Source: Nocardiopsaceae bacterium (lineage in GTDB: Bacteria; Actinomycetota; Actinomycetes; Streptosporangiales; Streptosporangiaceae). Taken from it: a DNA stretch of 57,849 nucleotides. Both the position numbers and the translations under genes were made by a program. Below, piece after piece: positions 41,378 through 50,010 of the stretch. Under the pieces are notes generated by a model. The model was not told the origin of the DNA and ran no database searches. It was given only the letters and a program-made list of their open reading frames with translations. Within the stretch, counting starts at the first letter, position 1. The number at the start of each line of letters is the position of its first letter. The stretch is from NCBI GenBank assembly GCA_017354375.1, contig JAFMRC010000003.1:1-57849 (forward strand), in the 5' to 3' direction.

Positions 41378-42126
41378 CAGGGCACCTCGGGGTGATACTC
41401 GAAACAGCTTGAAGACCGGATGACCTAATCCGGCGGGGAGGTGCTTGCAGCCTACCGTGAACGTCCGTCATTGGGGCGAGCTGCCTGCCAGCGTCAATCG
41501 CAAAGAATAAAATATAGACAAATATAGTGAATATGGATTTAATGTAATAACTGTACGTTACGCAGCGTCAGTCTCTCAGTCCTTGAAGACGTCATCGGCT
41601 GATGTGGCCGTACCCGCGCGGGTGAGCCAGGTGCCGAGCTGGTCGAGGTCCAGGCAAGGGACTCCCTGTCCATCACCTGGCACGCGAACCGAGTCCCTTC
41701 CTTCCGTCCTTTCGCTGGCGCGACGCTCTGCAGCCCCGGGGGACAGGAGCGGGGCGGGGCAGCAGTCGGCGTGATCCGTTCGGGATAATCATGGTTGTTG
41801 TTCGTGGTCGTGCTGGGTCGGGGAGGGCAGGCGCGTTGGGAGCCAGTCACGCGGGAACGGCGAGGCCCGCGATCGACCAGTCGAGCATGCGGCGCCGACC
41901 GAGGCTACCGTTAAGGCGTTGTACGGGACGGCGATCCGGTGTGGCTGCCCCGGCTGTGCGCAGCCGTTGATCCGCGTCAGCGCGGATACCGGAGAGCGCC
42001 ACCTGAACAGTCGGGTCGCTCATATTCACGGCCGCCGGGAGAACGGCCCCGGTGGGATCCGGGTATGCCTGGGCACGGCCAAGTGATTTTTGGCCTCGTG
42101 TACCGCCTGGTCTTCCTGGTCTTCCT
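41378..42126. other. 749-nt gap: AT-rich tract, dispersed repeat, no clear gene
   Basis: 41505-41560 is strikingly AT-rich (TAAAATATAGACAAATATAG and following) and may be promoter DNA for the minus-strand HicA-like gene or a mark of foreign origin. A minus-strand frame ending at 41576 reads LDLDQLGTWLTRAGTATSAD then a short tail, possibly the end of a lost gene. The CCGAACGGAT repeat copy 3 lies at 41771. No intact gene. Confidence 0.5.
41752..41795 (-). repeat. Dispersed CCGAACGGAT repeat, copy 3
   Basis: Minus strand reads ATGATTATCCCGAACGGATC then ACGCCGACTGCTGCCCCGCC, matching the other copies across the core and the C-rich right flank with a few differences. Confidence 0.65.
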
Positions 42127-42545
42127 CTAATCAACGCCGAGGATGCGCAGGCCGTGGTGCACCTTGAAGTCCTCGTAGTCCTTGAGGTTCAAGGTGGCCA
42201 GGGGCAGGTCGTAGGTGAGGCAGCACGCGGCGACCCACATGTCGTTGACTGGCCGCGGTCGGCCGCGAAGATGCGCTACGGCGGACAGGCGACCCAGGTG
42301 ACGGCCACGGGATCGTTCCCCTGCAGGACGACCATCCCCGAAATCCAGTCGGCGAGAGCCTGGCGGCTGTGCATGCCCCAGTGTCGGATTTCCGTCCACT
42401 TGGTGAGTTCGCCCAGCGTGATGAACGTGATGAGAGGCTTACGTCCGATCAGACGGGTCGCCAGCGGAGCGGGAAGTTTCCCTTTGTGGGTGAGGGACGC
42501 TACGTCGGTGTCGAGGACGACCGGCTGCAGGGGAGTGCCACTCAG
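42127..42545 (-). pseudogene. VapC-like PIN-domain toxin, frameshifted
   Basis: N-terminal half is in one frame (VVLDTDVASLTHKGKLPAPL, then ITLGELTKW, giving two PIN acidic residues) and ends at a TAG near 42288. The C-terminal half is in another frame (RPVNDMWVAACCLTYDLPLA...) with the third acid. Adding one G in the GGG at 42293-42295 would join them. The expected ATGA overlap with the antitoxin reads CTGA, so the start codon seems lost as well. An intact protein would be an RNase toxin. Confidence 0.75.
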
Positions 42546-42739
42546 GAGAGATCCCGGTGACGCTCGGCGGCGGTGAACGCGAGGAACTCGTCCAGTTCCT
42601 CGTCAGAGGAGAAGGTATCCGCCTTCAGATCCTCAATCGACTCGATCGGCTGGGTGCCCCTGGCCGCGAGCAGTTCCTCGACCGACAGCATCGGCGCAGG
42701 GCGGATGAAGGCCGAGTCATCCTGGAATGGTGTGCTCAT
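42542..42739 (-). CDS. VapB-like antitoxin partner
   Basis: 65 aa, acidic, no DNA-binding motif obvious: STPFQDDSAFIRPAPMLSVE at the N-terminus and an acidic C-terminal helix (SSDEELDEFLAFTAAERH). GGGAGG four to five bases before ATG 42739 sets the start; the frame open to 42829 is longer but lacks a site. Overlaps the frameshifted PIN gene, the usual antitoxin-toxin order. Confidence 0.65.
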   Translation of the reverse strand: MSTPFQDDSAFIRPAPMLSVEELLAARGTQPIESIEDLKADTFSSDEELDEFLAFTAAERHRDLS

Positions 42740-43141
42740 GAGGCCTCCCTTGCCGACGGACTCACCGGAATCCGGTACTCCCAGCATACCGAAGCGGGTT
42801 ATACCCAATGCGTTGTCTGTAACCGTCATCTATGCGTCCGAGGTCTTGTTGAGGGTGATGGCTGTGAGCCCGTGTCGTCAGTACGCCGACTGTTATCGAC
42901 CATAGTCTACCAGGTAACGCTCAACCGCGGGAGCGGACGGATCGTCTCATAGATCGCCTCCTCGGGCACTTCCGGCTGGGCCGCAGGATTTCCGATTAGG
43001 ACGATCGCGCTCGCCCGGTGCGTCTCGATGCTCGACCGCGGTGCCTGCGTCCATCCTGGAGCCTGAGGTCCCCGCCGGAGGCAAGAGTTTCTACGGCGTG
43101 GTACTCGCCGCCCGTTCCTGTAACTGACTATTCTCCGGTTG
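42740..43141. other. 402-nt gap with possible Shedu-like gene end
   Basis: Apart from the antitoxin leader, the minus strand from about 43090 to 42907 is open with protein-like codon use (see separate entry). No other feature seen. Confidence 0.4.
42907..43090 (-). pseudogene. Possible 3' fragment of a Shedu-like (DUF4263) gene
   Basis: An open frame without a start reads SIETHRASAIVLIGNPAAQP then VPEEAIYETIRPLPRLSVTW and TAG. The order hydrophobic-strand-IGN followed by a helix and a short strand is like the end of DUF4263 nucleases, but the match is from memory of a pattern and is weak. Same strand as the VapBC remnant. Confidence 0.25.
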
Positions 43142-43687
43142 GTGACGGTTCCCAGGGTTACGGTTTGCCGTGGTAGCGACGGGGCTCCCGGCGTGGATGA
43201 GATCGAGTCCCTGTACTTTGCGGCCTTCCACGGGCCGCCGCTGTATGAGTCTCGTGAGGCGGCACGGAGTTTCGCGCAACTTTACGGCTGGCTGCTGCCC
43301 CGGCCCGATCTGGTGACCGTCTTTTCGCGGACGCGTCAGGGAGCTGAACTCGCGGGGATCGCCTACGGGCATCCGTGGCGCTGGGCGGAGCAGTCCGACG
43401 AATGGGCGGCCCAGCTCCGGGAGCGGCTGGGTGAGTCGGCCGCCAGCCTGGAGGGCAGGTTTGCTGTGTACCTGCTGGCGGTTGACCCGGGCTACCGGGG
43501 GAAGGGGCTGGGCCGACTGCTCCTGCGCAGCGCGCTGGAGGCGGCGGGCGCTGAGCGGGCTTGGCTGATCACACGAGATGAGCAGACTCCCGCGATGGCG
43601 CTCTACACCGCCGAGGGGTGGGTTCCGGTGGGGCAAGGACCTGATACGCCGAACGGGCGCCCTGGTCTGGTCCTGATCAAGGGCTGA
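43142..43687 (+). CDS. GNAT family N-acetyltransferase
   Basis: 181 aa. The acetyl-CoA pyrophosphate loop is clear: VYLLAVDPGYRGKGLGRLLL (about 108-127), followed by ALYTAEGWVPVGQG, the last GNAT strand-helix. Acceptor unknown. Start uncertain: GTG at 43142 or TTG at 43139, with no good ribosome-binding site. Confidence 0.85.
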   Translation: MTVPRVTVCRGSDGAPGVDEIESLYFAAFHGPPLYESREAARSFAQLYGWLLPRPDLVTVFSRTRQGAELAGIAYGHPWRWAEQSDEWAAQLRERLGESAASLEGRFAVYLLAVDPGYRGKGLGRLLLRSALEAAGAERAWLITRDEQTPAMALYTAEGWVPVGQGPDTPNGRPGLVLIKG

Positions 43688-43764
43688 TCACGGTACGACT
43701 GCGGTCCGCCGCGCCGTGCCGGGTCGGCCCCCGGGGGTCGCACGCCCGTTTCGCCCAACCGGGT

Positions 43765-43842
43765 AAGCAAGGGCTCGTCTTCGCCGGGCCGAAGGGCGGG
43801 CGGCTGCGGCGCTCGAACTTCCATAAGTCCGTCTGGAGGTTC
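43765..43842 (+). pseudogene. Tyrosine recombinase (phage-type integrase) fragment
   Basis: A 26-codon stretch reads KQGLVFAGPKGGRLRRSNFH followed by KSVW, the segment just before the conserved H-x-x-R of actinobacterial phage-type integrases (LVF.GP.GG.LRRSNF). Catalytic residues are not present around it. It marks past integration in this region. Confidence 0.55.
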
Positions 43843-43889
43843 TTTCGGGAAATGCGCAGGAATGCTGCGAATCGTGGTCTGCTGGACTG

Positions 43890-44366
43890 GTGGACATTGC
43901 GATTTCGGGGGTCATCGGCCTGGCCGGGACAATCATCGGCGCGGCGCTGACCTACATCTTTCAGGAACGGTCGGCCCGACGGGCGGAGGCCTCGAAGCTC
44001 CGCCAGGAGCTGCGGGCGGAGCGGAGAAACGTCTATAGCGCGTTTCTCACCTCCTTGTCCGAGCTCGAGCGTAGCGAGCTGGACCGGTACCACCGGCGTA
44101 CGGACGCCCGGGACAGCGAGGCCGCTATCACGGCACGCGCCGAGTCATTCCGTCTCAAGAGCATTGCGCAGGCCGCGCTCTCTCAGGTCAGGCTCGTCGC
44201 GGAAAGCGCCGAGCTGACGGCTGCCGCTGAAGACGCTTGGGAAGAGACTCGCTGCCTGCACGCCGCGAACGATCAAGGTGACCTGAGCGCGCGGAACAAA
44301 CGGTCGGCGGCGGCCGTGGATCGGTTCACGACGCTGGCCTCGGCCGAAGTCCAGGCCGGTACTTAG
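43890..44366 (+). CDS. Membrane-anchored coiled-coil protein
   Basis: 158 aa. Residues 4-24 (AISGVIGLAGTIIGAALTYI) form one transmembrane helix; the remainder is charged, helical and probably coiled (EASKLRQELRAERRNVYSAF...). Similar short TM-plus-helix proteins are common in actinobacteria without known function. GTG start. It begins shortly after the integrase fragment. Confidence 0.6.
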   Translation: MDIAISGVIGLAGTIIGAALTYIFQERSARRAEASKLRQELRAERRNVYSAFLTSLSELERSELDRYHRRTDARDSEAAITARAESFRLKSIAQAALSQVRLVAESAELTAAAEDAWEETRCLHAANDQGDLSARNKRSAAAVDRFTTLASAEVQAGT

Positions 44367-44566
44367 GGCTGATGGACTTCGCGAGATTCACCTGTTGCCA
44401 CGGGCGCCCGAGATGTAAAGACGTTTATACGTGATGTGTCCTATTGTGGGATGTAGCCTGGCCGCTGGCGAATGGGATTCTTGAGGTGAGTTCTTTCCCG
44501 CAGCTGTGGCGTGGTTCGCATTGGAAGCCGTAATGCCTGTTGCCGTTGGTCGAGGAGAAGACCTGG

Positions 44567-46591
44567 ATGGGCGAGACCGCGGAGGCGCCGAGGCAGGTGC
44601 CCGCACCGTTGGCGAGTTTCGTTGACCGCAGCGATGACCTGGCATGGGTGTCGGGTATGGCTGCGGATCCCCGGGAGCCGCCGCTGATTGTGATCCTGGA
44701 AGGGCTCGGCGGAGTCGGGAAACGATCGGCGGGCCGCCGCTGGGCGTTCTTGCTGCCTCGTGACCGGTTCCCGGGCGGGCAGTTGTACGTGGACTGCGCT
44801 AAGTACGGGGCCGGTCTGGGCGAGGGGGCGGCCGACGTGGCCGGCATAGTCGGAGGCCCCCTGAGGGATCTCGGCATCGATCCCAAATTCATGCCAACGC
44901 TGGAGGAACGGGTACTGGAACTCCGGAAACGGACGTCGGCGCTCCCGACGCTCGTGGTCGCGGAGAACGCCACCGAGCCCGCCCAGATTCGCCCGCTCGT
45001 GCCGACGTGTCCGGGCAGCGTGGTGCTGGTCACCACGTCGGCTGATCTGAAGGGGCTGCGGATGCAGGGCGCTCGGGTCCGTAGGCTGAGAGGGCTGGAT
45101 GATAAGAGCGCACTGGAGCTGCTGGCGAAGATCTGCGGGACGGAGCGGATTACCTCCGGTCCGGGGGACGCCCGGGACCTGGTGCGATGGTGCGCGGGCC
45201 TGCCGCTTGCGGTGGCGATCCTCGCGGAGAAGCTCGCGGGTACGAGCAGCCTGACGGTGGCGGAACTGGCCGCCGAGTTGTCGGATGAGGCGCGCAGGCT
45301 GTCCGGCCTGGCGCTGGGAGACGAGGTTTCGGTGTCTGCCGTTTTCGCGGTCGCCTACGAGGGACTGCCCGAGCCAGCCCGGCGGCTGTACCGCCTGCTG
45401 GGCGTGTTGCCCGGTGTCGACGTATCCCGGGAGGTCGTCGCCGCGGCGCTCGGCCTGGAGGAGAGACAGGTACGGTCGGGCCTGGACTCGCTGGTGTCGG
45501 CGCATCTCGCCGAGTTCCAGGGTGAGGGCAGGTACGGGCTGCACGACCTAGCGCGGCTGTACGCCCGGGAACGATCCCGGAACGAGGACACCGCCGATAC
45601 CCGCGAGGCGACGCTGCGCGCGTACGTAAGGTACTACCTTATCCAGGCCGCGTACGCCGACCGTGCGATGCTCATTGATGACCGGGCCCGAGCCGCCCGT
45701 CACAACGTGCTGCTAGCCGGGCACGAGAACCCGTTCAGGGGGCCAGATCGCCGCGCGCGGGCGCTGGTCTGGCTTGACTCCGAACGGTCCAACTTCGTAC
45801 CGGTCGCCGAGGCGGCGGCCAACGCCGGATGGAATGACGAGACGTGGCAGCTCGCCGAGGCGCTGACGGGCTACTGGTACAACCGTCGGCACCTGAGCGA
45901 CTGGGTGACGGTCAGCAACCTCGGTGTCGAGGCCGCGAAGGCCTGCGGCAACGTGGAGGCGGAGGCCCGCTTGCGCCTGAGTCTGTCGCGAGCCTATACC
46001 GACCTCGGGGAGCTCGGACGGGCCCGTGAGGAGCTCGATGCAGCCGCCGTTCTCGCGGAGAGTAGCGGAGACCTCGTTCTGCGGGCCTCGGCCTGGGAGT
46101 TTCGCGGTCGCTACCTTGATGTGACCGATCCCCCGGCGGCGCTTGAGGCGTACCGCCGGGCCTACGAGCTGAACGTGGCGGGTGGTGAGCGGCGGGGCGC
46201 GGCCCTGGTGCAGTACTTCGCGGGGTGCACGCTGGATGCTATGGGCCAGCACGAACAGGCACTGGAGACGCTGCGGCACGCGTTCGGTGAGCTGCGCGGT
46301 CGTGGCGACGACAGAATGGCGGGCCGTGCCCTGATCGCCATCGGCATCGCTCAGGCGTCCCTGCATCAGGTAGCCGAGGCGGCCGCCAGCCTCACCGAAG
46401 CGCTCGACCTGGTCAGGGGACTCCACTACGAGGGACAGGCGCGGGAGGCCCTCGCCGGCATCGCCGAGGAGTCGGGCGAGCACGCCGCCGCCCGGGAGCA
46501 TCTCCGGGAAGCGGCCCGGATCTACGGGGCTACCAAGCATCCCCGGGCCGCCGCGATTGCCGAACGGCTCGGTGGTACCGGCCCGACGTGA
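44567..46591 (+). CDS. NB-ARC/TPR (STAND-type) protein with altered P-loop
   Basis: 674 aa. NB-ARC nucleotide-binding region about 20-290 and TPR repeats about 400-674 (helix pairs with AYTDLGELGRAREELD, ALEAYRRAYELNVA, ALAGIAEESGEHAAA). The P-loop reads GLGGVGKRS: Lys52 is kept but Arg53 replaces the usual Ser/Thr. Walker B is LVVAENA, with Glu for the usual Asp. The GLPLA motif is present (CAGLPLAVAI). No N-terminal effector domain or HTH is visible. GAGGAG supports ATG 44567 over TTG 44540. Possibly a signalling hub that binds but does not hydrolyse nucleotide. Confidence 0.82.
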   Translation: MGETAEAPRQVPAPLASFVDRSDDLAWVSGMAADPREPPLIVILEGLGGVGKRSAGRRWAFLLPRDRFPGGQLYVDCAKYGAGLGEGAADVAGIVGGPLRDLGIDPKFMPTLEERVLELRKRTSALPTLVVAENATEPAQIRPLVPTCPGSVVLVTTSADLKGLRMQGARVRRLRGLDDKSALELLAKICGTERITSGPGDARDLVRWCAGLPLAVAILAEKLAGTSSLTVAELAAELSDEARRLSGLALGDEVSVSAVFAVAYEGLPEPARRLYRLLGVLPGVDVSREVVAAALGLEERQVRSGLDSLVSAHLAEFQGEGRYGLHDLARLYARERSRNEDTADTREATLRAYVRYYLIQAAYADRAMLIDDRARAARHNVLLAGHENPFRGPDRRARALVWLDSERSNFVPVAEAAANAGWNDETWQLAEALTGYWYNRRHLSDWVTVSNLGVEAAKACGNVEAEARLRLSLSRAYTDLGELGRAREELDAAAVLAESSGDLVLRASAWEFRGRYLDVTDPPAALEAYRRAYELNVAGGERRGAALVQYFAGCTLDAMGQHEQALETLRHAFGELRGRGDDRMAGRALIAIGIAQASLHQVAEAAASLTEALDLVRGLHYEGQAREALAGIAEESGEHAAAREHLREAARIYGATKHPRAAAIAERLGGTGPT

Positions 46592-46598
46592 TGTCCCG

Positions 46599-48260
46599 TC
46601 ACAGCTCAGGCCACGGTGACAGCTCGATGGCGATCGAGGCCGCTCCCGCCTGAACGGTGATCCGCCCGCTGGTCGGCTGGCCTTCGCGAATCCGCGCGTA
46701 CAGGGCGGAAGCGCCTAGGGAGCAGGCGTCTGGCGGCAGCGAGAGGTGCAAGCGGCGCCCATCCCACAGCCTGGCAAGGCAGCCGTCGGCCACCGCGGCG
46801 GCCCCCATCTGGCATCCGGGATAGGAGGTGAAGAGTTCATCGAGCCACGCGCTGGCCGATATGTGATCCGTCATGTCCCGGCGGACGATGACAGCGGCGT
46901 TGGCGGGCAGCCGCATGTCCGGTTCCTCTTCATCCGCGAGCAAGTGCCGTACCGCGGACGAGTCGGGCGGCCCGGCGTTACGGACCGCCGCCGGGTATCG
47001 CCACAGCCGGACCCGGTCCTTCTCGCTGCGGGAGAAGACAACGAACGAGTGGGGCTCCGTTCGGTCCGGTTCCGGCATCGCGGGGGCGCTGATGACGGGG
47101 AGCAGGTCCGGCACGGGCAGTCTCAGCCGGGAGTACAGGAAATCGCGCAGGGTTTCGGCGGCTTCGCCCCGGCGCGCGAACATCCGAGCGACGAGGAAAT
47201 CGAACCGGCCCCGGTCGTGGGCGGAGATCGCCGCGGTGACCTGTCCGGAGAGCGGCGGACCGTCGATGAGCCTGTCCGCGGTCCCCGCCAGTTTGCCCGG
47301 GGGCGTGCCCGGCACCACCGTCGCCTTCGCGTAGTCGCCGGCGAGCAGGACCGGCCGGTCCAGCGCGGCCCCGTACAAGGTGACCGAGCCGTGATCGCCG
47401 ATCACCAGGTCCGCGGCGATCAGCAGCGACTGCCAGCTGCCTTCGGGCGGCATGACCATGAGGCCCGCGGCCCGTGCCCGGGAAAGCCACAGGCGCAGGG
47501 AGTAGTCCCCGTGCCAGGTCCACACGTTGGGATGCAGGACGAGCGCCACCTTGTACTCGTCGCGTGGCAGCTCCCCGGCCAGGCGCGCGGGCAGTTCACG
47601 CCATGATTCGATCAGTGAGCCGGTACCCCAGGTGGACGTGACAACCACGAGCCGCTGACTGGGAGCTATACCCAGCGCACGGCGGTAACGTTCACGTAGC
47701 GGCAGGCTCGCGACCATACGGTCATACGCGAGGTCGCCCACCACTACGCAGCGGTTGGCCGCCTCCGGGTTCTCGGCCCGCAATTGGTCCCGCTGGGCGG
47801 GGTGCGAGATGGTCATCCAGGTGTCCGTCCCGTGCAGCCGCTGTACTGGTACTACGCCGGAAAGCCGGGTGCCTGGGGACGTGGAGTCGGGAACGTAGCG
47901 GTGGAAGCCGATCCCGTGGGGCACGACCACGACTGGCGCGCTGATCTGCGTCAGATCCACGTTTTCGCTCGCGGTCAGCGCGAGATCGAAGCTGGCTCCT
48001 GAGAGCTCCGGCAACGGTACCGGGGTGATACTTTCCGCCCGCAGCAGTTCGGGAACGCCAGCACTGAACGCCGACGAATCATCATGGGCGAAGACCACCC
48101 GCACCCGGAAATCGGACTCGAACAGGTTGACCGCCTCGAAGAGGCGTACCGCCGAGGTGAACGTACGGGTCACCGCCGCCACGGTTCGCTCGGGCCGCAG
48201 AGACTCCCATCGGGTAGCGTTCCCGCCGAGCACGGTGCCGGAATCCCTGCTAAGCGACAT
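46599..48260 (-). CDS. CDP-glycerol glycerophosphotransferase-like protein
   Basis: 553 aa. A GT-B-like fold: N-terminal Rossmann half (RVRVVFAHDDSSAFSAGV, VVVPHGIGFH) and a second half with ALVLHPNVWTWHGDY, MPPEGSWQSLLIAADLVIGDHGSV, the acceptor/donor-site pattern of teichoic-acid glycerophosphotransferases. The last ~150 residues are an extra domain. Some actinobacterial homologues carry the misleading label translation initiation factor. Convergent with the NB-ARC gene (7-nt gap). Its 5' flank has eleven 7-bp repeats. Confidence 0.6.
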   Translation of the reverse strand: MSLSRDSGTVLGGNATRWESLRPERTVAAVTRTFTSAVRLFEAVNLFESDFRVRVVFAHDDSSAFSAGVPELLRAESITPVPLPELSGASFDLALTASENVDLTQISAPVVVVPHGIGFHRYVPDSTSPGTRLSGVVPVQRLHGTDTWMTISHPAQRDQLRAENPEAANRCVVVGDLAYDRMVASLPLRERYRRALGIAPSQRLVVVTSTWGTGSLIESWRELPARLAGELPRDEYKVALVLHPNVWTWHGDYSLRLWLSRARAAGLMVMPPEGSWQSLLIAADLVIGDHGSVTLYGAALDRPVLLAGDYAKATVVPGTPPGKLAGTADRLIDGPPLSGQVTAAISAHDRGRFDFLVARMFARRGEAAETLRDFLYSRLRLPVPDLLPVISAPAMPEPDRTEPHSFVVFSRSEKDRVRLWRYPAAVRNAGPPDSSAVRHLLADEEEPDMRLPANAAVIVRRDMTDHISASAWLDELFTSYPGCQMGAAAVADGCLARLWDGRRLHLSLPPDACSLGASALYARIREGQPTSGRITVQAGAASIAIELSPWPEL

Positions 48261-48797
48261 GATGCCCCGAGTCGGAGGGCCTAAGGCGGTTCCTGGTTCC
48301 TGGTTCCTGGTTCCTGGTTCCTGGTTCCTGGTTCCTGGTTCCTGGTTCCTGGTTCCTGGTTCCTGGTGTCATTTTACACAATTTTAGCCTTTTGCTGTTA
48401 ATGAATTCCAAAGGGTGATGAATGTAATCCGGTGCCATGTCACTGGAGGTCCGGCTGAGTCCGCGCTCGTGGTGATGCGCGAGACAGGAGGATGCGCTGG
48501 CCAGCGGTTTTGGCGCAGTCGCGCCCCCTTCCTGTCCCTGGATCGCGGCATGCTGAACACTAACACCGGGGCTGGTGCGACTTGTCTGATTCATACAGAA
48601 AGAACTGCGTTTGGGTGGCTCCTCGAACACCCAGTTGGCCGATCACGGTGGACTCAGACGGACTCTGCCGCCAGAAGAACGGGCAGCTCTGATCAAGGGA
48701 ACAAGACGGTGACTCTCGGCCAGCCTCAACGCGGCCCGACGTTGGAAGGGAACGAGGTCATCGGCATCGATGTCCCGCTCATCCTGTCCGTAGCGTC
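48261..48797. other. 537-nt gap containing a heptanucleotide array
   Basis: Besides the array at 48288-48364, an AT-rich segment (48365-48425) follows that may carry the promoter of the minus-strand gene. A plus-strand frame (48415-48816) and a minus-strand frame across the array lack recognisable domains and ribosome-binding sites. Confidence 0.5.
48288..48364. repeat. Eleven-copy heptanucleotide tandem repeat
   Basis: Eleven exact copies of GGTTCCT plus a partial unit, 28-104 bp upstream of the glycerophosphotransferase-like start. Seven is not a multiple of three, and the array lies between gene start and likely promoter, the classical setting for slippage-driven phase variation. Confidence 0.95.
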
Positions 48798-49421
48798 TCA
48801 GTCCCTGATGAGGTAGCCGCCCAGTGAGGGTTCGAGCAGATCGAAGGCCCGCCGGGCAGCCGCCGCGAGTACCTGGCGGATCTCGGCAAGCGGCTCGTCG
48901 GCCAGGATGCGCCTGGCGCCTTCGGCGAACAGCACCCGGTGAACCGAGGCGAGCTGGGCCGCCACGATTCGCTGCTGCGAGTCGTCCGTGCCCGTCTCAG
49001 CGGCGATAGCGTCGCCGAGTGCCCGCTCGCGCAGGTCCTCGATCTCCCTACCCCGGCTGGTGAGCACATGGCTGTCCCGGACCAGCCGGGCGAACGCCGC
49101 GGTGGGCGGGCCGAGGGCGACATCGCCCGCGGCGATCCGCTCGGCATAGTCGCGGCGGAGCGCCGCGAGTAGGCTCTCGCCGGGCGCCCGCGCGGCGGCG
49201 GCAGATGCCAGGCTGCGGACCGTCGCCTCGGCCCGGTCGAAGACCAGGTCATCCTTGCGGGGGAAGTAGTTCGTCACGGTCATCTTCGACACCCCGGCCG
49301 CGTCAGCGACCTGGGAGATCGTCACCTCGTCGAAGCCCCGGGCCGTGAACAGCGCCATCGCGGAGCCGGAGATGGCCTGACGGGCCTCCTGCTTGCGGCG
49401 CTCGCGCAATCCCGTGGTCAT
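48798..49421 (-). CDS. TetR family transcriptional regulator
   Basis: 207 aa. N-terminal TetR helix-turn-helix: RQAISGSAMALFTARGFDEV then ISQVADAAGVSKMTVTNYFP. The C-terminal ligand domain is of the TetR_C_11-like class (FARLVRDSHVLTSRG). Divergent from a SnoaL-like gene; a 47-bp palindrome lies between them, so it almost certainly represses both. ATG at 49421. Confidence 0.93.
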   Translation of the reverse strand: MTTGLRERRKQEARQAISGSAMALFTARGFDEVTISQVADAAGVSKMTVTNYFPRKDDLVFDRAEATVRSLASAAAARAPGESLLAALRRDYAERIAAGDVALGPPTAAFARLVRDSHVLTSRGREIEDLRERALGDAIAAETGTDDSQQRIVAAQLASVHRVLFAEGARRILADEPLAEIRQVLAAAARRAFDLLEPSLGGYLIRD

Positions 49422-49442
49422 GGTGTCACGCTAGCATCAGGC

Positions 49443-49489
49443 TAGGTCGGGCATAAATTTATGTTTGACATAAATTTATGCCCGACCTA
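49443..49489. promoter_or_regulatory. 47-bp perfect palindrome, TetR operator overlapping a sigma-70-type promoter
   Basis: Arms 49443-49463 and 49469-49489 (21 bp each; inner part CGGGCATAAATTTATG) are perfectly complementary, spacer TTTGA. TTGACA at 49465-49470 and TAATAT at 49488-49493, 17 bp apart, form a near-consensus promoter for the SnoaL-like gene lying inside the operator. Confidence 0.9.
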
Positions 49490-49519
49490 ATATGTTGTCA
49501 TGACCACCTGGAGGTACCC

Positions 49520-49951
49520 ATGTTCGACGAATCCGCTGAACGACGGGCGATCCTCGCGCTTGGCCAAGCCCTGCAAGACGCCTGGAACCGCGGCGACGCC
49601 GCGGGCTACGCGTCGCTGTTCACAGACGACGCCGACTTCGTCGCCTGGAACGGAACGTACGGACGCGGTCGGCAGGCCATCGAAAACGGCCACCGGCGGC
49701 TCTTCGCCGGGTCCATGGCCGACTCCCGGATGGTCCTGGTCGGTGACGACGCGGAATCCGAGCCGCCCGGGTCGTTGCGGTTCGTCCGCCCGGACGTGGC
49801 GCTCATGGTCATCCCGGGCATGGTGACGCCCGCCGGGCAGCGCGCAACAGGTCCCGACCACGAATCGGTGCAGACCTTCGTTCTGGCTAAGGACGCCAGC
49901 GGCTGGCGGGTCGCGGCCTTCCACAACACCCGTCGACAGGTGCAACCGTAA
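49520..49951 (+). CDS. SgcJ/EcaC-type SnoaL-like (DUF4440) protein
   Basis: 143 aa, NTF2-like fold: ALGQALQDAWNRGDAAGYASLFTDDADFV at the start, RQAIENGHRRLF in the middle and FVLAKDASGWRVAAFHNTRR at the end, as in SgcJ/EcaC oxidoreductase-like proteins. Enzymatic role uncertain; often with TetR regulators. GGAGG five bases before ATG 49520 sets the start. Confidence 0.88.
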   Translation: MFDESAERRAILALGQALQDAWNRGDAAGYASLFTDDADFVAWNGTYGRGRQAIENGHRRLFAGSMADSRMVLVGDDAESEPPGSLRFVRPDVALMVIPGMVTPAGQRATGPDHESVQTFVLAKDASGWRVAAFHNTRRQVQP

Positions 49952-50010
49952 TCCGAACGATCAGGTCGAACGGCCCTGCCCGGCCCGTGAGGTCCTCGAT
50001 CATCCCGCAG

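Noticed and set aside
41576-41740. Minus-strand frame ending LGTWLTRAGTATSADDVFKD
   Set aside because: Protein-like ending but no start, ribosome-binding site or known domain; only mentioned in the gap entry.
48288-48364. CRISPR array
   Set aside because: Seven-base units without spacers; a simple tandem repeat, with no cas genes nearby.
48415-48816. 133-codon plus-strand frame
   Set aside because: No domain, no Shine-Dalgarno, and it runs into the 3' end of the TetR gene on the other strand.
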